Source of the DNA: Paraburkholderia xenovorans LB400
GTDB lineage: Bacteria > Pseudomonadota > Gammaproteobacteria > Burkholderiales > Burkholderiaceae
DNA length: 64,000 nucleotides
Assembly: GCF_000013645.1 (NCBI RefSeq)
Contig: NC_007953.1
Location: forward strand, 1,302,001-1,366,000
Reading direction: 5' to 3'
How positions within the stretch are numbered: the first letter of the stretch is position 1; each line of letters begins with the position of its first letter. Below the pieces are notes generated by a model that was given only the letters and a program-made list of their open reading frames with translations, was not told the DNA's origin and ran no database searches. Shown here piece after piece: positions 54,464-63,908 of this stretch. The position numbers and the translations under genes are program-made.

Positions 54464-56096
54464 CGCATTGCATCACCCTCGCGGCAAGGATGGCCGCGCG
54501 CCCGACGTGTTCCGCCGCGGCGCATGGGTGCCGATGCGGGAATACGGCAATGACGATGAAGTCGACTTCGCGATCGTCGGCACGGGCGCCGGCGGCGGCA
54601 CGCTGGCATGCCGGCTCGCTGAACTCGGCTTCAGGGTGGTCGCCTTCGACGCAGGCGCATGGTGGCGTCCGCTCGAAGAGTTCGCTTCCGACGAAACCCA
54701 TCAGGCGAAACTGTTCTGGACCGACGAACGAATCTGCGACGGCGAAAATCCGCTGCAACTCGGCAACAACAACAGCGGCAAGGCGGTTGGCGGCAGCACC
54801 GTGCACTTCGCGATGGTGTCGCTGCGTTTTCGTCCGGAATGGTTCAAGTCGCGCAGCGCGCTCGGCTATGGCGCGGACTGGCCGCTGGACTGGCGCGAGA
54901 TGTGGCGCTACTACGCGCAGGTCGAGGACGCGCTGAAGATCTCCGGACCGGTGAACTATCCATGGGGGCCACCCCGGCCGCGCTATCCGTACCGCGCGCA
55001 CGAACTGAACGCGGCCGCCCTGGTGCTTGCGCGCGGGGCCGAAGCAATGGGCATCCCGTGGACCCCGACGCCGCTCGCCACGCTATCGGCGCCGCGCGGG
55101 CTTGCTCATCCTTGCGTTTATCGCGGCTTCTGCGTCTCCGGCTGCGCGACCAATGCCAAGCAGAGCGCGCTGGTCACGTGGATCCCGCGCGCGCTGCGGG
55201 CCGGCGCGGAAATCCGCGACCTTGCGATGGTCGGCCGGATTGCGACCAACGCCCTCGGGCGAGTCAACGGCGTGGAATATCTGCGCGAAGGGCGCTGGCA
55301 GTTCCAGCGCGCCAAACATGTGGTGGTGGCGGGCTATGCGATCGAAACGCCGCGCCTCCTGCTGATGTCGGCGACCAGCCAGTATCCCGATGGTCTCGCC
55401 AACCGCTCCGGCCTGGTCGGCAAGAACCTGATGGCCCAATCGAATCAGGCCGTGTACGGGACGATGGAGGAAGAGATCCGCTGGTACAAAGGGCCGCCAT
55501 CGCTCGCGATTACCGAACACTGGAATTACACCGACGAAGGCAAGGACTTTTTTGGCGGCTACTCGTACATGAGCCAGGGGCCGTTGCCGGAGGTGTGGGC
55601 CGGCGCGCAGAACAAGCGCGGACTATGGGGCGACGCGCTGGCTCGGGAGATGCGCAATTACAACCATCAGGCGGGCCTGAAGATCGTCGGCGAAATGTTG
55701 CCGCAGGAGCGCAACCGCGTGACGCTGGCCGACGAAAAGGACCAGTACGGCCTGCCGGTCGCGCGCGTCACCTATTCGTGGGGCGACAACGACAAGCGGC
55801 TGATCGCCCATTCGCTCGACTTCATGCAGCAGGCGCTCGCCGCGGCCGGCGGCCGGGACATCTGGCGCGAAACCGACGACACCTGTCACCTGAACGGCAC
55901 CGCGCGCATGGGCAGCGATCCTGCCACGAGCGTCGTGGATGCCGATTGCCGCAGCTGGGACATACCCAATTTGTGGATTTGCGACGGCTCGGTATTTCCG
56001 ACCGTGGGCGGCGTCAATCCGTCGCTCACCATTCAGGCAATCGCATGCCGTACGGCCGCGCGCATCGCCGAACTCGCTGCGCGCGGTGAGCTGTAG
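54453..56096 (+). CDS. GMC-family oxidoreductase (gluconate/polyol dehydrogenase-like large subunit)
   Basis: This 547-residue flavoprotein has the FAD-binding motif IVGTGAGGGTLACRLAELG, the GKAVGGSTVHF segment, and the C-terminal catalytic region HLNGTARMG with GGVNPSLT. It oxidises a sugar acid or alcohol and passes electrons to a membrane carrier. A GTG start at 54453 (GGGAG 7 nt upstream) is proposed. The usual cytochrome c subunit gene is not found next to it; the duplicated membrane protein may take its place, which is inference. Confidence 0.85.
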   Translation: MLDDALHHPRGKDGRAPDVFRRGAWVPMREYGNDDEVDFAIVGTGAGGGTLACRLAELGFRVVAFDAGAWWRPLEEFASDETHQAKLFWTDERICDGENPLQLGNNNSGKAVGGSTVHFAMVSLRFRPEWFKSRSALGYGADWPLDWREMWRYYAQVEDALKISGPVNYPWGPPRPRYPYRAHELNAAALVLARGAEAMGIPWTPTPLATLSAPRGLAHPCVYRGFCVSGCATNAKQSALVTWIPRALRAGAEIRDLAMVGRIATNALGRVNGVEYLREGRWQFQRAKHVVVAGYAIETPRLLLMSATSQYPDGLANRSGLVGKNLMAQSNQAVYGTMEEEIRWYKGPPSLAITEHWNYTDEGKDFFGGYSYMSQGPLPEVWAGAQNKRGLWGDALAREMRNYNHQAGLKIVGEMLPQERNRVTLADEKDQYGLPVARVTYSWGDNDKRLIAHSLDFMQQALAAAGGRDIWRETDDTCHLNGTARMGSDPATSVVDADCRSWDIPNLWICDGSVFPTVGGVNPSLTIQAIACRTAARIAELAARGEL

Positions 56097-56152
56097 AAGG
56101 CGCGCTGCGGCGCAGCGATAAAGCGGCAAACGGCTTTTTCACGGAGGACCTC

Positions 56153-57025
56153 ATGAGGCTCGTCGACTGGAATATTCAGTGGGGTTGCGGCGTGGACGGC
56201 CGCGTCGAGCTCGGCCGGATCGTACGGGAGGCACGCAAGCTGTGCGATTTCGACGTCATGTGCGTGCAGGAAATCACGCGCGGCTTCAATGAAGAACCCG
56301 CAGCCGGCGGACTGAAGGGCCAGCCCTCGTCCGATCAGTTCGCCGAGCTTGCCGGACTGCTGCCGGAGATGACCGTGATCGACGCCATCGGCTCCGATCT
56401 GCCATCCATCGGCGCGAGCCCGCGTCGGCGGCAGTTCGGCAACGCGATCGTGACCCGCTTGCCGGTCCGGCAAGTGCTTCGCCATTCGCTTCCGTGGCCC
56501 GCCGACCCGGCCAAACCGTCGATGCTGCGCATCGCGCTCGAAGCCGTGCTCGACGCCGATATCGGCCCGCTACGGGTGATCAGCACCCACCTGGAGTTCT
56601 ATTCGGAAAAGCAGCGGCTCGCTCAAGTGGCGAGGTTGCGGGAATTGCATCGGGAAGCGTGCGATCACGCGCGCTTTCCCGCGAGTGCCGAAAAGCCGGA
56701 CAGCCCGTTCGCCGGCACCGCCCGTCCGCTGGGCGCCATTTTTTGTGGCGACTTCAACAGCGCGTTTGACGGCGCGGCGTATCGCCGGATGCTCGAACCG
56801 GTTGCCGACGCCCCTAGCTTCGCCGATGCATGGAGTTGCGCGCATCCTGGCGAGCCGCGTGCCGCGACCGTCGGCCTGTACGATCGTGAGCAATGGCCTG
56901 ATGGACCATTCGCGTGCGACTTTATTTTCGTCACGGAAAATCTCACGCCGCGCGTTGCGGCATGTGAGGTGGATCCGCACAGCCGCGCGTCCGATCATCA
57001 GCCCCTGTGGCTGGAATTGCGCTGA
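56153..57025 (+). CDS. Endonuclease/exonuclease/phosphatase (EEP) family protein
   Basis: This 290-residue protein has the EEP motifs in order: WNIQW (Asn), CVQEI (Glu), STHLEFYS (His), CGDFNSAF (Asp-Asn) and SDHQPLW (Asp-His). The family includes DNA-repair nucleases, phosphodiesterases and sphingomyelinase-like proteins; the substrate is not evident. No signal peptide is seen. It ends the plus-strand series. Confidence 0.85.
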   Translation: MRLVDWNIQWGCGVDGRVELGRIVREARKLCDFDVMCVQEITRGFNEEPAAGGLKGQPSSDQFAELAGLLPEMTVIDAIGSDLPSIGASPRRRQFGNAIVTRLPVRQVLRHSLPWPADPAKPSMLRIALEAVLDADIGPLRVISTHLEFYSEKQRLAQVARLRELHREACDHARFPASAEKPDSPFAGTARPLGAIFCGDFNSAFDGAAYRRMLEPVADAPSFADAWSCAHPGEPRAATVGLYDREQWPDGPFACDFIFVTENLTPRVAACEVDPHSRASDHQPLWLELR

Positions 57026-57096
57026 GCCCGAGCGCCACCGGACGCGCGGCGAAGCCCACCGTCCAGGTCCGCTTGCGCGGCTCGACGCCTGGCTGC

Positions 57097-58824
57097 CTAC
57101 TGGCTCGCGCAAGTGAAGCTCGACGCGAGGTTCATATCGCCGGAACCGTTATAGCGCGGAAAGGTGGGGTACTCGCACAGCGGCCGTGTACGCCCCGGCA
57201 CGCCAGCCGTATCGGCGACGATCTGCGCGGGCGGAGCCACGCCTTTTTCGACCCAGTTTTCCAGCGTGGTGAGCGAATCCCACGCCGCGTTATAAACCGT
57301 GCTGGCCGCATGCCCGTAGCCGGGAATTTCGTAGTAGCGCACAAAGTTGGCAACGGCGGAGGTGCCCATCGTCGCCTGCAGGCGCTGATAGTACTGCTCG
57401 GTCGAGCGCGTGCTGACGAGCGCGTCGGCCATGCCGTGCGCCATCAGGATCTTGCCGCCTTTCGCATTGAAGGCCGACAGGTCGGTCTTGTTGACGTCCT
57501 GCAAACCCGTCAGTTGACTGATGCGCGCCTGCAGGCTGCCGGGATTCTGCGGATCGACGCTCAGCGAATTGTAGTTGGGGTCGCGCGTCACGAAGTAACG
57601 TATCCATTGGTCCCAGAACACGCTGAGATAAGGCGCGGTATTGGGCATCGGCGAAGCCGGCTGCGACGTGCCGAGCGCGAGCGTGATCACCGTTGGCTGC
57701 AGCGCCGAAGCATTCGCCACCCCCAGGTCCGCGCCATACACGTTGAAGCCGGGGTATTGCGTCTCGCCGCTCGCCAGCGTGTAGCCGAACGTGATCGGCG
57801 TGTCGTACACGTTGAGCGCGGTGATCTGCGCGTCGGACAGGCAGCTATCGCCGGTGTCCGCGCCGCCGGCACAACGCAATGGCGTGCCGTTGAGCGTCGC
57901 AGTGGCGGGATTGAACGTCGCGTTGCACGCGGCGACATTGCTGATCACACCGTCGGCGACTCCGTCGAGCGTATCGCAGCTGGCGAGCACCGCGTCGAGC
58001 AGCACTTTGCGTTTGGCCTGATCGGGATACGCGCCGGGCGCCGCCAGCGCCCGCGTGATGCGCCCGAACTGCAGATCGAGGCTGGCGGCCGCCCAGGCCG
58101 GATACAGGACGATCGATCCATCCCAGTCCTGCGGCCAGCGCTGCACGACGGCGAGCGCCTCGCGCCCGCCTGACGAGCCTCCCGCGAAATACGCCCGCTT
58201 CGGCGCCTTGACAGCATAGCGCGCGTCGATCAGGTACACGGCTACATCGCGCGTTTTCTTCAGCGCGTCGCCGGAAAAGTTCTGCACGGCTTCGTCGTTC
58301 ACACCGAACGACCCATCCTCGCTGCCGAGCGCATTGGCCTCGTGCCCCGAGTCGCTCGCGAACACCGCGTAACCGCGGCCGAGCGGTGTCGGCTGCGCGG
58401 TCGGGCCGGCCGGCACGTTGCCGGTGGGCGCGGGAATCGTGCCGTCGTAGCCGCCACCGCCGAACATCATGATCTTGCTGTTCCAGACGGTAGGCATTGC
58501 AATCTGCAACTTGATCTGCGGGGCCGCCGGATCGACCGGATTGATCGCCGCGCTAACGAGACAATATTCGCCGGTCGCCTGCACGCCCGAGCCCGACGCA
58601 GGCATCACGGTCGCCGCAGTCACCGTAGCCCCCGTGGTGGGCAAGCCGATGGACGACGCGGGCACATTCTTGCCGGCGAGCTGCGAGCAGCTGAGAGGCG
58701 CCGCCGCGGGCGACTCGAGGTGGTTGTCGCCGCAACCGCTTAGCGAAAAGACCGTGAGCAGCGGCGCAAGGGCCAGGGCGGAACCCATGGCATGGAATTC
58801 ATGAACGGCGGGCTTCAATTGCAT
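57097..58824 (-). CDS. Tannase/feruloyl esterase-family lipoprotein
   Basis: This 575-residue predicted lipoprotein (lipobox LSGC, Cys31) belongs to the tannase/feruloyl esterase family. Visible elements are the nucleophile GGSSGGRE, HGMADALV (Asp), GYGHA (His), and several Cys residues as expected for the family disulfide near the active site. It would hydrolyse ester bonds of plant phenolics in the periplasm or at the cell surface; substrate inferred. The ATG at 58824 has GGAG 6 nt upstream and is preferred to 58836. Confidence 0.85.
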   Translation of the reverse strand: MQLKPAVHEFHAMGSALALAPLLTVFSLSGCGDNHLESPAAAPLSCSQLAGKNVPASSIGLPTTGATVTAATVMPASGSGVQATGEYCLVSAAINPVDPAAPQIKLQIAMPTVWNSKIMMFGGGGYDGTIPAPTGNVPAGPTAQPTPLGRGYAVFASDSGHEANALGSEDGSFGVNDEAVQNFSGDALKKTRDVAVYLIDARYAVKAPKRAYFAGGSSGGREALAVVQRWPQDWDGSIVLYPAWAAASLDLQFGRITRALAAPGAYPDQAKRKVLLDAVLASCDTLDGVADGVISNVAACNATFNPATATLNGTPLRCAGGADTGDSCLSDAQITALNVYDTPITFGYTLASGETQYPGFNVYGADLGVANASALQPTVITLALGTSQPASPMPNTAPYLSVFWDQWIRYFVTRDPNYNSLSVDPQNPGSLQARISQLTGLQDVNKTDLSAFNAKGGKILMAHGMADALVSTRSTEQYYQRLQATMGTSAVANFVRYYEIPGYGHAASTVYNAAWDSLTTLENWVEKGVAPPAQIVADTAGVPGRTRPLCEYPTFPRYNGSGDMNLASSFTCASQ

Positions 58825-59182
58825 GACTGTCTCCATTTGTATTCGAGTCCAGGTCTTACAGGCCGGTTTCGTTTCGCGCCGCGTCTGCGCCGTAACATGT
58901 ATTCGTAAACTCTGCGCCCGGCAACTCTCCTGTCAATCGGTGTCTGTATCCAGTCCGGAAAAAGCGGTATTCCTCGTTGTCCCTGACGAGCCGGCTCGAG
59001 GCTGGCTGGACCAGATAGTCCACCCCGGCTTCGATCATCAGATGACGAAGCCGGCCGCTTCGGACGCCTTGCGGTCGCTGCGGCCGCGTCCTTTGCCACG
59101 CGGTGGCAGCGCGCTCGCCGAGCGCCTGCTTTTACGATGCGCCCTCCAGTCATCCGAAGGCGGCGGCGGGTCGTCCTCGCGC
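58825..59182. other. 358-nt intergenic region
   Basis: It lies between the tannase gene and the small secreted protein gene. A minus-strand 60-codon frame (58856-59038) directly upstream of the tannase gene has no similarity that I recognise. No other structure was noted. Confidence 0.4.
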
Positions 59183-59455
59183 TTATTGTCCTGAGCCGCT
59201 TGCACTCACTGGCGCGTTCGGACCGCCCGGTGTGGCCGTGCCGCCTGGCTGGGTCGTCGGGGCAGCGGTGCCGGCCGCCGACTTGCCGGACTTCATTTTT
59301 TTGTGGGTGTGGGTGGAATGAGGCGTGGGCGCCGCCTGCACGTTGTCCCCTGCATTAAGACTTTGCGAAGAACTGGGCTGGTTGCCTTGCGCAAACGCGC
59401 CGGAAGAAAAAATGGCTAATGCACCAAGCGCAGCAAGAATAGCGTGACCCTTCAT
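59183..59455 (-). CDS. Small secreted protein of unknown function
   Basis: This 90-residue protein has a signal peptide (ILAALGALAIFSSGAFAQG), then a low-complexity body rich in Ser, Pro, Thr, Gly with a short HSTHTHKKMKSGKSAAG cluster. GGGAG lies 7 nt upstream of the ATG at 59455. No family recognised. Confidence 0.6.
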   Translation of the reverse strand: MKGHAILAALGALAIFSSGAFAQGNQPSSSQSLNAGDNVQAAPTPHSTHTHKKMKSGKSAAGTAAPTTQPGGTATPGGPNAPVSASGSGQ

Positions 59456-59669
59456 GACAGAACTCCCGGAAATCGTGGCCGATCGAGCATTGAAGAAAGA
59501 ACTCATGCCGTACGCCGACACGCGCGGGTGGGGTACGGCAATCGGCAGAAGAGCAAGCGGCATGCCGCGCGCGATAATGGGCCGGATATCGTGGCCAACC
59601 AGGCGGCACATCCGTTGCTGGAAATCCCGCATCGACGCCAACGCTCCCGCGCTTACGACAGGAGGTCCC

Positions 59670-60605
59670 ATGCCAACCACGGTCCGCCTTCCCGAACGCC
59701 AGCAGGTCGATGGTAAAAAAGGCGCGATGAACGCGATGATGGATCTCGCGCAACGCTTCTCGTCCCACCGTTGCACCATGATGGGCGCCAGCATTGCGTT
59801 CTATTCGGCTTTCTCCCTCGCGCCCACTTTATTGATCGTGCTTGCGGTGGCGGGCTGGTTTTTCGGCAAGGAAGCGGCGCGCGGCGAGCTGTTCGCGCAG
59901 GTAAAAGGCATTCTCGGATCGGACGCCGCCGCTGCGATGCAGGACATCGTGGGCCACGCGCACTATGCCGGCGGCAGTGGCATCGCCGCGCTGGTGTCCG
60001 TGCTGTTGCTGATAGTGGGCGCCTCGGCAACGTTCACGTCTCTCAATACAGCGCTCGACGTGGTGTTCGAGGCGCAAACAAGGTCGGGCATCGCTGGCAT
60101 GGCGCTGCTGCTTCGAGCCCGGCTCCTTTCGTTCGGGCTCGTCATGGGGCTCGGTTTTCTGATGGTGGTGTCGCTCGTCCTCGACGCGGCGATCCAGTTC
60201 GCCGGACACGCGGTATTCGGCAACAGCCCGGTCATCGCCTTTGCACTGGTGCTGCAATCCATCGCTGGACTGGTTGTCCTGACGGCGGGATTCGCGGCAT
60301 TAATCAAATGGCTGCCCGATGCGCCGGTGCGTTTCCGGCACGCACTGGTCGGCGCGTTTGTCTCCGCGATTCTGTTCACCGCCGGACATCATCTATTCGG
60401 CTTCTATCTTTCGCATGCCGGCACCGCTAATGCATTCGGCGCTGCGGGTTCGCTGGCCGTTCTCATGATGTGGCTTTACTTCTCCGCGCTCGTCTTTCTG
60501 CTCGGCGCGGAAACCACCGCCGCAATACGGCGACGCAGCGCGGCTGTCCAGCCCGATGACGGGACGGTCAAGAAAGGCGCCGACAGCGGGAACATTCGCC
60601 CCTAG
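59670..60605 (+). CDS. YihY/BrkB-family membrane protein
   Basis: This 311-residue protein has about six hydrophobic segments and the YihY/virulence factor BrkB pattern (MMGASIAFYSAFSLAPTLLI near the start, a GGSGIAALVSVLLLIVGASA region, and FGFYLSHAGTANAFGAAGSL). The start at 59670 has GGAGG 5 nt upstream. Its function is unknown; such proteins are probable transporters or envelope proteins. Confidence 0.85.
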   Translation: MPTTVRLPERQQVDGKKGAMNAMMDLAQRFSSHRCTMMGASIAFYSAFSLAPTLLIVLAVAGWFFGKEAARGELFAQVKGILGSDAAAAMQDIVGHAHYAGGSGIAALVSVLLLIVGASATFTSLNTALDVVFEAQTRSGIAGMALLLRARLLSFGLVMGLGFLMVVSLVLDAAIQFAGHAVFGNSPVIAFALVLQSIAGLVVLTAGFAALIKWLPDAPVRFRHALVGAFVSAILFTAGHHLFGFYLSHAGTANAFGAAGSLAVLMMWLYFSALVFLLGAETTAAIRRRSAAVQPDDGTVKKGADSGNIRP

Positions 60606-60704
60606 CCAGGTTGGCGGGCACAGAGGCGCATGCACGGGCGATATTCGCGCGCCGACATCGCCGGTCGATCTCAGTCGATCTATTTCAACGCGAACGTGGG
60701 GCGA

Positions 60705-61370
60705 CTATTGCGCGCCGACTTGCGCAAGCGCCGCGATCAGATCGCCAAAGCGTTCGCCCTGGACCAGGATGTGCCCTCTCAGCGCCGCGGCGGCAGCGTC
60801 GCCATCTCCCGCCGCGAGCGCATCGACGACCGCCTGATGTTCGTCGAACGACGCAGCCACGCGCCCCTTGACGCGCAACTGCAAGCGCCGGTATGGACGC
60901 AGCAGCTTATGCAGCGCCTTCGCCTGATCGTGCAGAAAACTGTTGTGGCTGCCCTGGTAAATCAGGCAGTGAAAGCGCTCGTTCAAATGGAAGTACTCGT
61001 CCGGGCTGTCGGCGTCTCGCGCTTTCTGACACGCGACATGAGCATCGCGCAGCGCTTCGAGTTCCCGCGCATTCATCCGTCTTGCGGCGAGACGGCTGGA
61101 CATCGCCTCGAGTTCGGCCATCACTTCGAACATCTCGATCAACCTGTGCAGGCTGATCTTCGCGACCACGGCACCATGACGCGGGCGCATCTCGACCATC
61201 CCCGCCGCGGCCAGCTGGAGCAGCGCTTCGCGCACGGGCGTTCGGGATACTTCGAAGCGCGCAATCAACTCCGCTTCGTCGAGCCGTGCGCCGGGCGGCA
61301 GGTCGCCGGTGGCGATGGCTTCTTCGATGGATTCCCGCAGCCGGTCTGCGAGAGTGAGCTTGTTTGTCAT
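60705..61370 (-). CDS. GntR-family transcriptional regulator (FCD/VanR type)
   Basis: This 221-residue protein has an N-terminal winged helix (ADRLRESIEEAIATGDLPPG, then ELIARFEVSRTPVREALLQL) and a C-terminal FCD ligand-binding domain with acidic/His residues typical of metal-dependent acid sensors. GGGGAG precedes the ATG at 61370. It faces away from the lipoprotein hydrolase and may control it; the ligand is unknown. Confidence 0.85.
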   Translation of the reverse strand: MTNKLTLADRLRESIEEAIATGDLPPGARLDEAELIARFEVSRTPVREALLQLAAAGMVEMRPRHGAVVAKISLHRLIEMFEVMAELEAMSSRLAARRMNARELEALRDAHVACQKARDADSPDEYFHLNERFHCLIYQGSHNSFLHDQAKALHKLLRPYRRLQLRVKGRVAASFDEHQAVVDALAAGDGDAAAAALRGHILVQGERFGDLIAALAQVGAQ

Positions 61371-61440
61371 GTTTGGACTCCCCACGGAATCGAGTTGACC
61401 ACAACGAGCATGCCGTCACCGTACGCGTAAACGATAGTTG

Positions 61441-61499
61441 AGAACGGTGTGGGTCGAATTATAAATACGTTCTGAGGATATAAATATACAAAGAACGGT
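61441..61499. promoter_or_regulatory. Repeated AGAACG(GT) sites between GntR and hydrolase genes
   Basis: AGAACGGT occurs directly at 61441-61448 and 61492-61499, and AGAACG on the minus strand at 61468-61473, roughly evenly spaced in an AT-rich stretch. A TATAAT on the minus strand (61463-61458) may be the GntR-gene promoter. The sites could be GntR operators; inferred. Confidence 0.35.
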
Positions 61500-61611
61500 C
61501 TTGCAAAATATTGACAAGGCTTCTGGGCATATCGGCGATATTCGTCGATGACGGTCCGTTTGTTCCATGCGCGCGAACTCTTTTTCCCTGACCGTGTTCG
61601 GAGGCCTGACC

Positions 61612-63882
61612 ATGAAGATGCAGTCAATAGCCGTATCAGTGGGAGCGGGTGTAGGAATCGCGCTGATCGGTGCTTGCGGACATAGCGACGACGTTTCCGC
61701 GCCGCCCCCTGTGGTCCACGGCGCAGGCTTCATCAAAAGCTTCCAGATCATTTCGAGCGCGCCCGCATTCGGCGGCGCGACGCCGGGCGGCGCGGCGGGT
61801 CCGTATCAGGTGATAACGGCGGTCGTGCATGGCGAACTCGATCCGAACGACCCGCTCAATGCCGGCATCGTGAACCTCAGGAACGCGCCGGTCGGCAGCG
61901 ACGGCTACGTTGCCTATGCGACCGACGTCGTGATCCTGCGTCCGCAAAACGCATCGGCCGCCAAACGCGTGCTGTTCTATGACGTCGTGAATCGCGGCAG
62001 CAAAATCGGTGCGGCGTCTTTCGTAGGCGGCGGCGCGCTCGATACGGGCGCCGCGCCAGCGTCGAGTTTCCCGTCGCTGCTGCGTAACGGCTACACGGTC
62101 TTGTGGAGCGGCTGGCAGGGCGATGTGCCGCTTACCGGCAACAGCACGACCGCCGGTGCGGGCCTGCTCGGCGCCAGCTTCCCGGTCGCGACCAACAAGG
62201 ACGGCTCGCCGATGACAGGCATGAGCCGCGAGGAATTCATTCCCGACTACGCGGGCGGGCCGCCCACCACCATTCCGTTGACGTACCCGCCCGCCAATCT
62301 CGCGGACAAGACATCGGTCACTTTCACCGCGCGCCAGTCGTGGCTCACCGCGTACGGCAGCATTCCCGGCGGCCTGCAGACCTATACCGCGCCCTCCCAG
62401 CCGGTCACCACGTGGAGCTATGTCAGTACGCCGAACAATGTCTATGAAGGCAACTACTCGGTGACGTTCACGCCGCCCGCCACCGTGCCCGGGCCGAACG
62501 GCACGCAGGTTCCTCCTGACGCCGGGACCATCTACAGCTTCGTCTATCAGGCCGCCGCGCCGACCGTCGACGGCATCGGCTTCGCCGCGCTGCGCGACCT
62601 GGTGTCATTCCTTCGCTATGACGCGGCCGACGCGCAAGGCACCGCCAATCCGCTCAACGATCTGAAGACGGCGGGATGCGTCGCGTCGTCGTGCTCGACC
62701 AGCACGAACTTCGATATCGCGATCGGCGAAGGCATCTCGCAGTCGGGCCGCTTCATGAAGGACTTCCTGTACGAGGGTTTCAATGTCGACAAGAACGGCA
62801 AGATCGTGTTCGACGGCATGTTCCCGATCATTTCCGCCGCTCGCCGCACATGGACCAATGCGGCGTTCGCGCAACCGGGGCGCTGGTCGAAGCAGCATGA
62901 AGACCATTTCATGCCCGGCTTCCAGTTCCCGTTCACTTACGCCACGACGACCGACCCGGTGAGCGGCGCCACCGACGGTATCCTGAAGCGGTGCACCGCG
63001 ACCAACACCTGTCCGAAGATCATGCAGCTCGACGGCGCGTTTGAATGGTGGGGCGGCGCGGCGTCACTGGTCGTCACCGATGGACGCGGCAACGACATCC
63101 CGTTGCCGCCGAACGTGCGCTACTACCTGGTCGCGGGAACCCAGCACGGCGGCGGCAGCGGCGTGACGACCGGCAATTTCACGGTGCCCGCGCCCGGCAG
63201 CCAGTGCCAGTTGCCGGGCTCGCCGGTCGAGGAGACGCCGGTCGAACGCGCGTTGATTCCAGCGCTCGTGAACTGGGTCGGCAAGGGCACGGAGCCGCCC
63301 GCGTCGCAATATCCGACGGTCGCGTCCGGCAACCTGGTCGCACCCACCCAGAGCGAGCTGGGCTTCCCGTCGCTGACCAACGTGTCGGTTCCGAGCGGAC
63401 CGGCTGCGACGCCCACGCCGCTGCAACTGACCTTCAACGGTGAATACAACCAGTTGTTCGTGACCGACTATAGCAACGCGGTGCCGGTGGTGAACACGGC
63501 GCAGGCCTACACCATCCTCGTGCCGAAAGTGGACGCCAACGGCAACGAAACATCCGGCGTGCTGGTGCCGGATGTCAGCGTGCCGCTCGCCACCTACACC
63601 GGCTGGAACTACCGTGGCGCCGGGCATGCGATCGGCGACGGCTGCATTTCGAACGGCGCAGCCATTCCGCTGGCGGTGAATGCCGCCGCGCAGGCCGGCG
63701 GCACCGATACCCGCGCAACGCTCACGACGCTTTATGGCGGCAGCCGCTCGAAGTATCAGGCCGCGGTCGCATCGGCGGCGAACGCGCTCGTTAGCCAGGG
63801 ATATCTGCTGCAAGACGACGCCAGCAACGTCTTCATCGCGAATGCGAGCAGCGTGTCCGCGACATTGCTGCCGCAACCTTGA
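61612..63882 (+). CDS. Lipoprotein alpha/beta hydrolase domain protein
   Basis: This 756-residue predicted lipoprotein (lipobox IGAC, Cys22) has the G-x-S-x-G-type motif GISQSGRF followed by LYEGFN, the pattern of a family often annotated as alpha/beta hydrolase domain-containing. A late AGTQHGGGSG region could carry the catalytic His. It would act in the periplasm or outer membrane on an ester; substrate unknown. The start at 61612 has GGAGG 7 nt upstream. It lies downstream of the divergent GntR gene. Confidence 0.82.
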   Translation: MKMQSIAVSVGAGVGIALIGACGHSDDVSAPPPVVHGAGFIKSFQIISSAPAFGGATPGGAAGPYQVITAVVHGELDPNDPLNAGIVNLRNAPVGSDGYVAYATDVVILRPQNASAAKRVLFYDVVNRGSKIGAASFVGGGALDTGAAPASSFPSLLRNGYTVLWSGWQGDVPLTGNSTTAGAGLLGASFPVATNKDGSPMTGMSREEFIPDYAGGPPTTIPLTYPPANLADKTSVTFTARQSWLTAYGSIPGGLQTYTAPSQPVTTWSYVSTPNNVYEGNYSVTFTPPATVPGPNGTQVPPDAGTIYSFVYQAAAPTVDGIGFAALRDLVSFLRYDAADAQGTANPLNDLKTAGCVASSCSTSTNFDIAIGEGISQSGRFMKDFLYEGFNVDKNGKIVFDGMFPIISAARRTWTNAAFAQPGRWSKQHEDHFMPGFQFPFTYATTTDPVSGATDGILKRCTATNTCPKIMQLDGAFEWWGGAASLVVTDGRGNDIPLPPNVRYYLVAGTQHGGGSGVTTGNFTVPAPGSQCQLPGSPVEETPVERALIPALVNWVGKGTEPPASQYPTVASGNLVAPTQSELGFPSLTNVSVPSGPAATPTPLQLTFNGEYNQLFVTDYSNAVPVVNTAQAYTILVPKVDANGNETSGVLVPDVSVPLATYTGWNYRGAGHAIGDGCISNGAAIPLAVNAAAQAGGTDTRATLTTLYGGSRSKYQAAVASAANALVSQGYLLQDDASNVFIANASSVSATLLPQP

Positions 63883-63908
63883 GCCGCAGCATGTGGGGGG
63901 CGAGCGCC

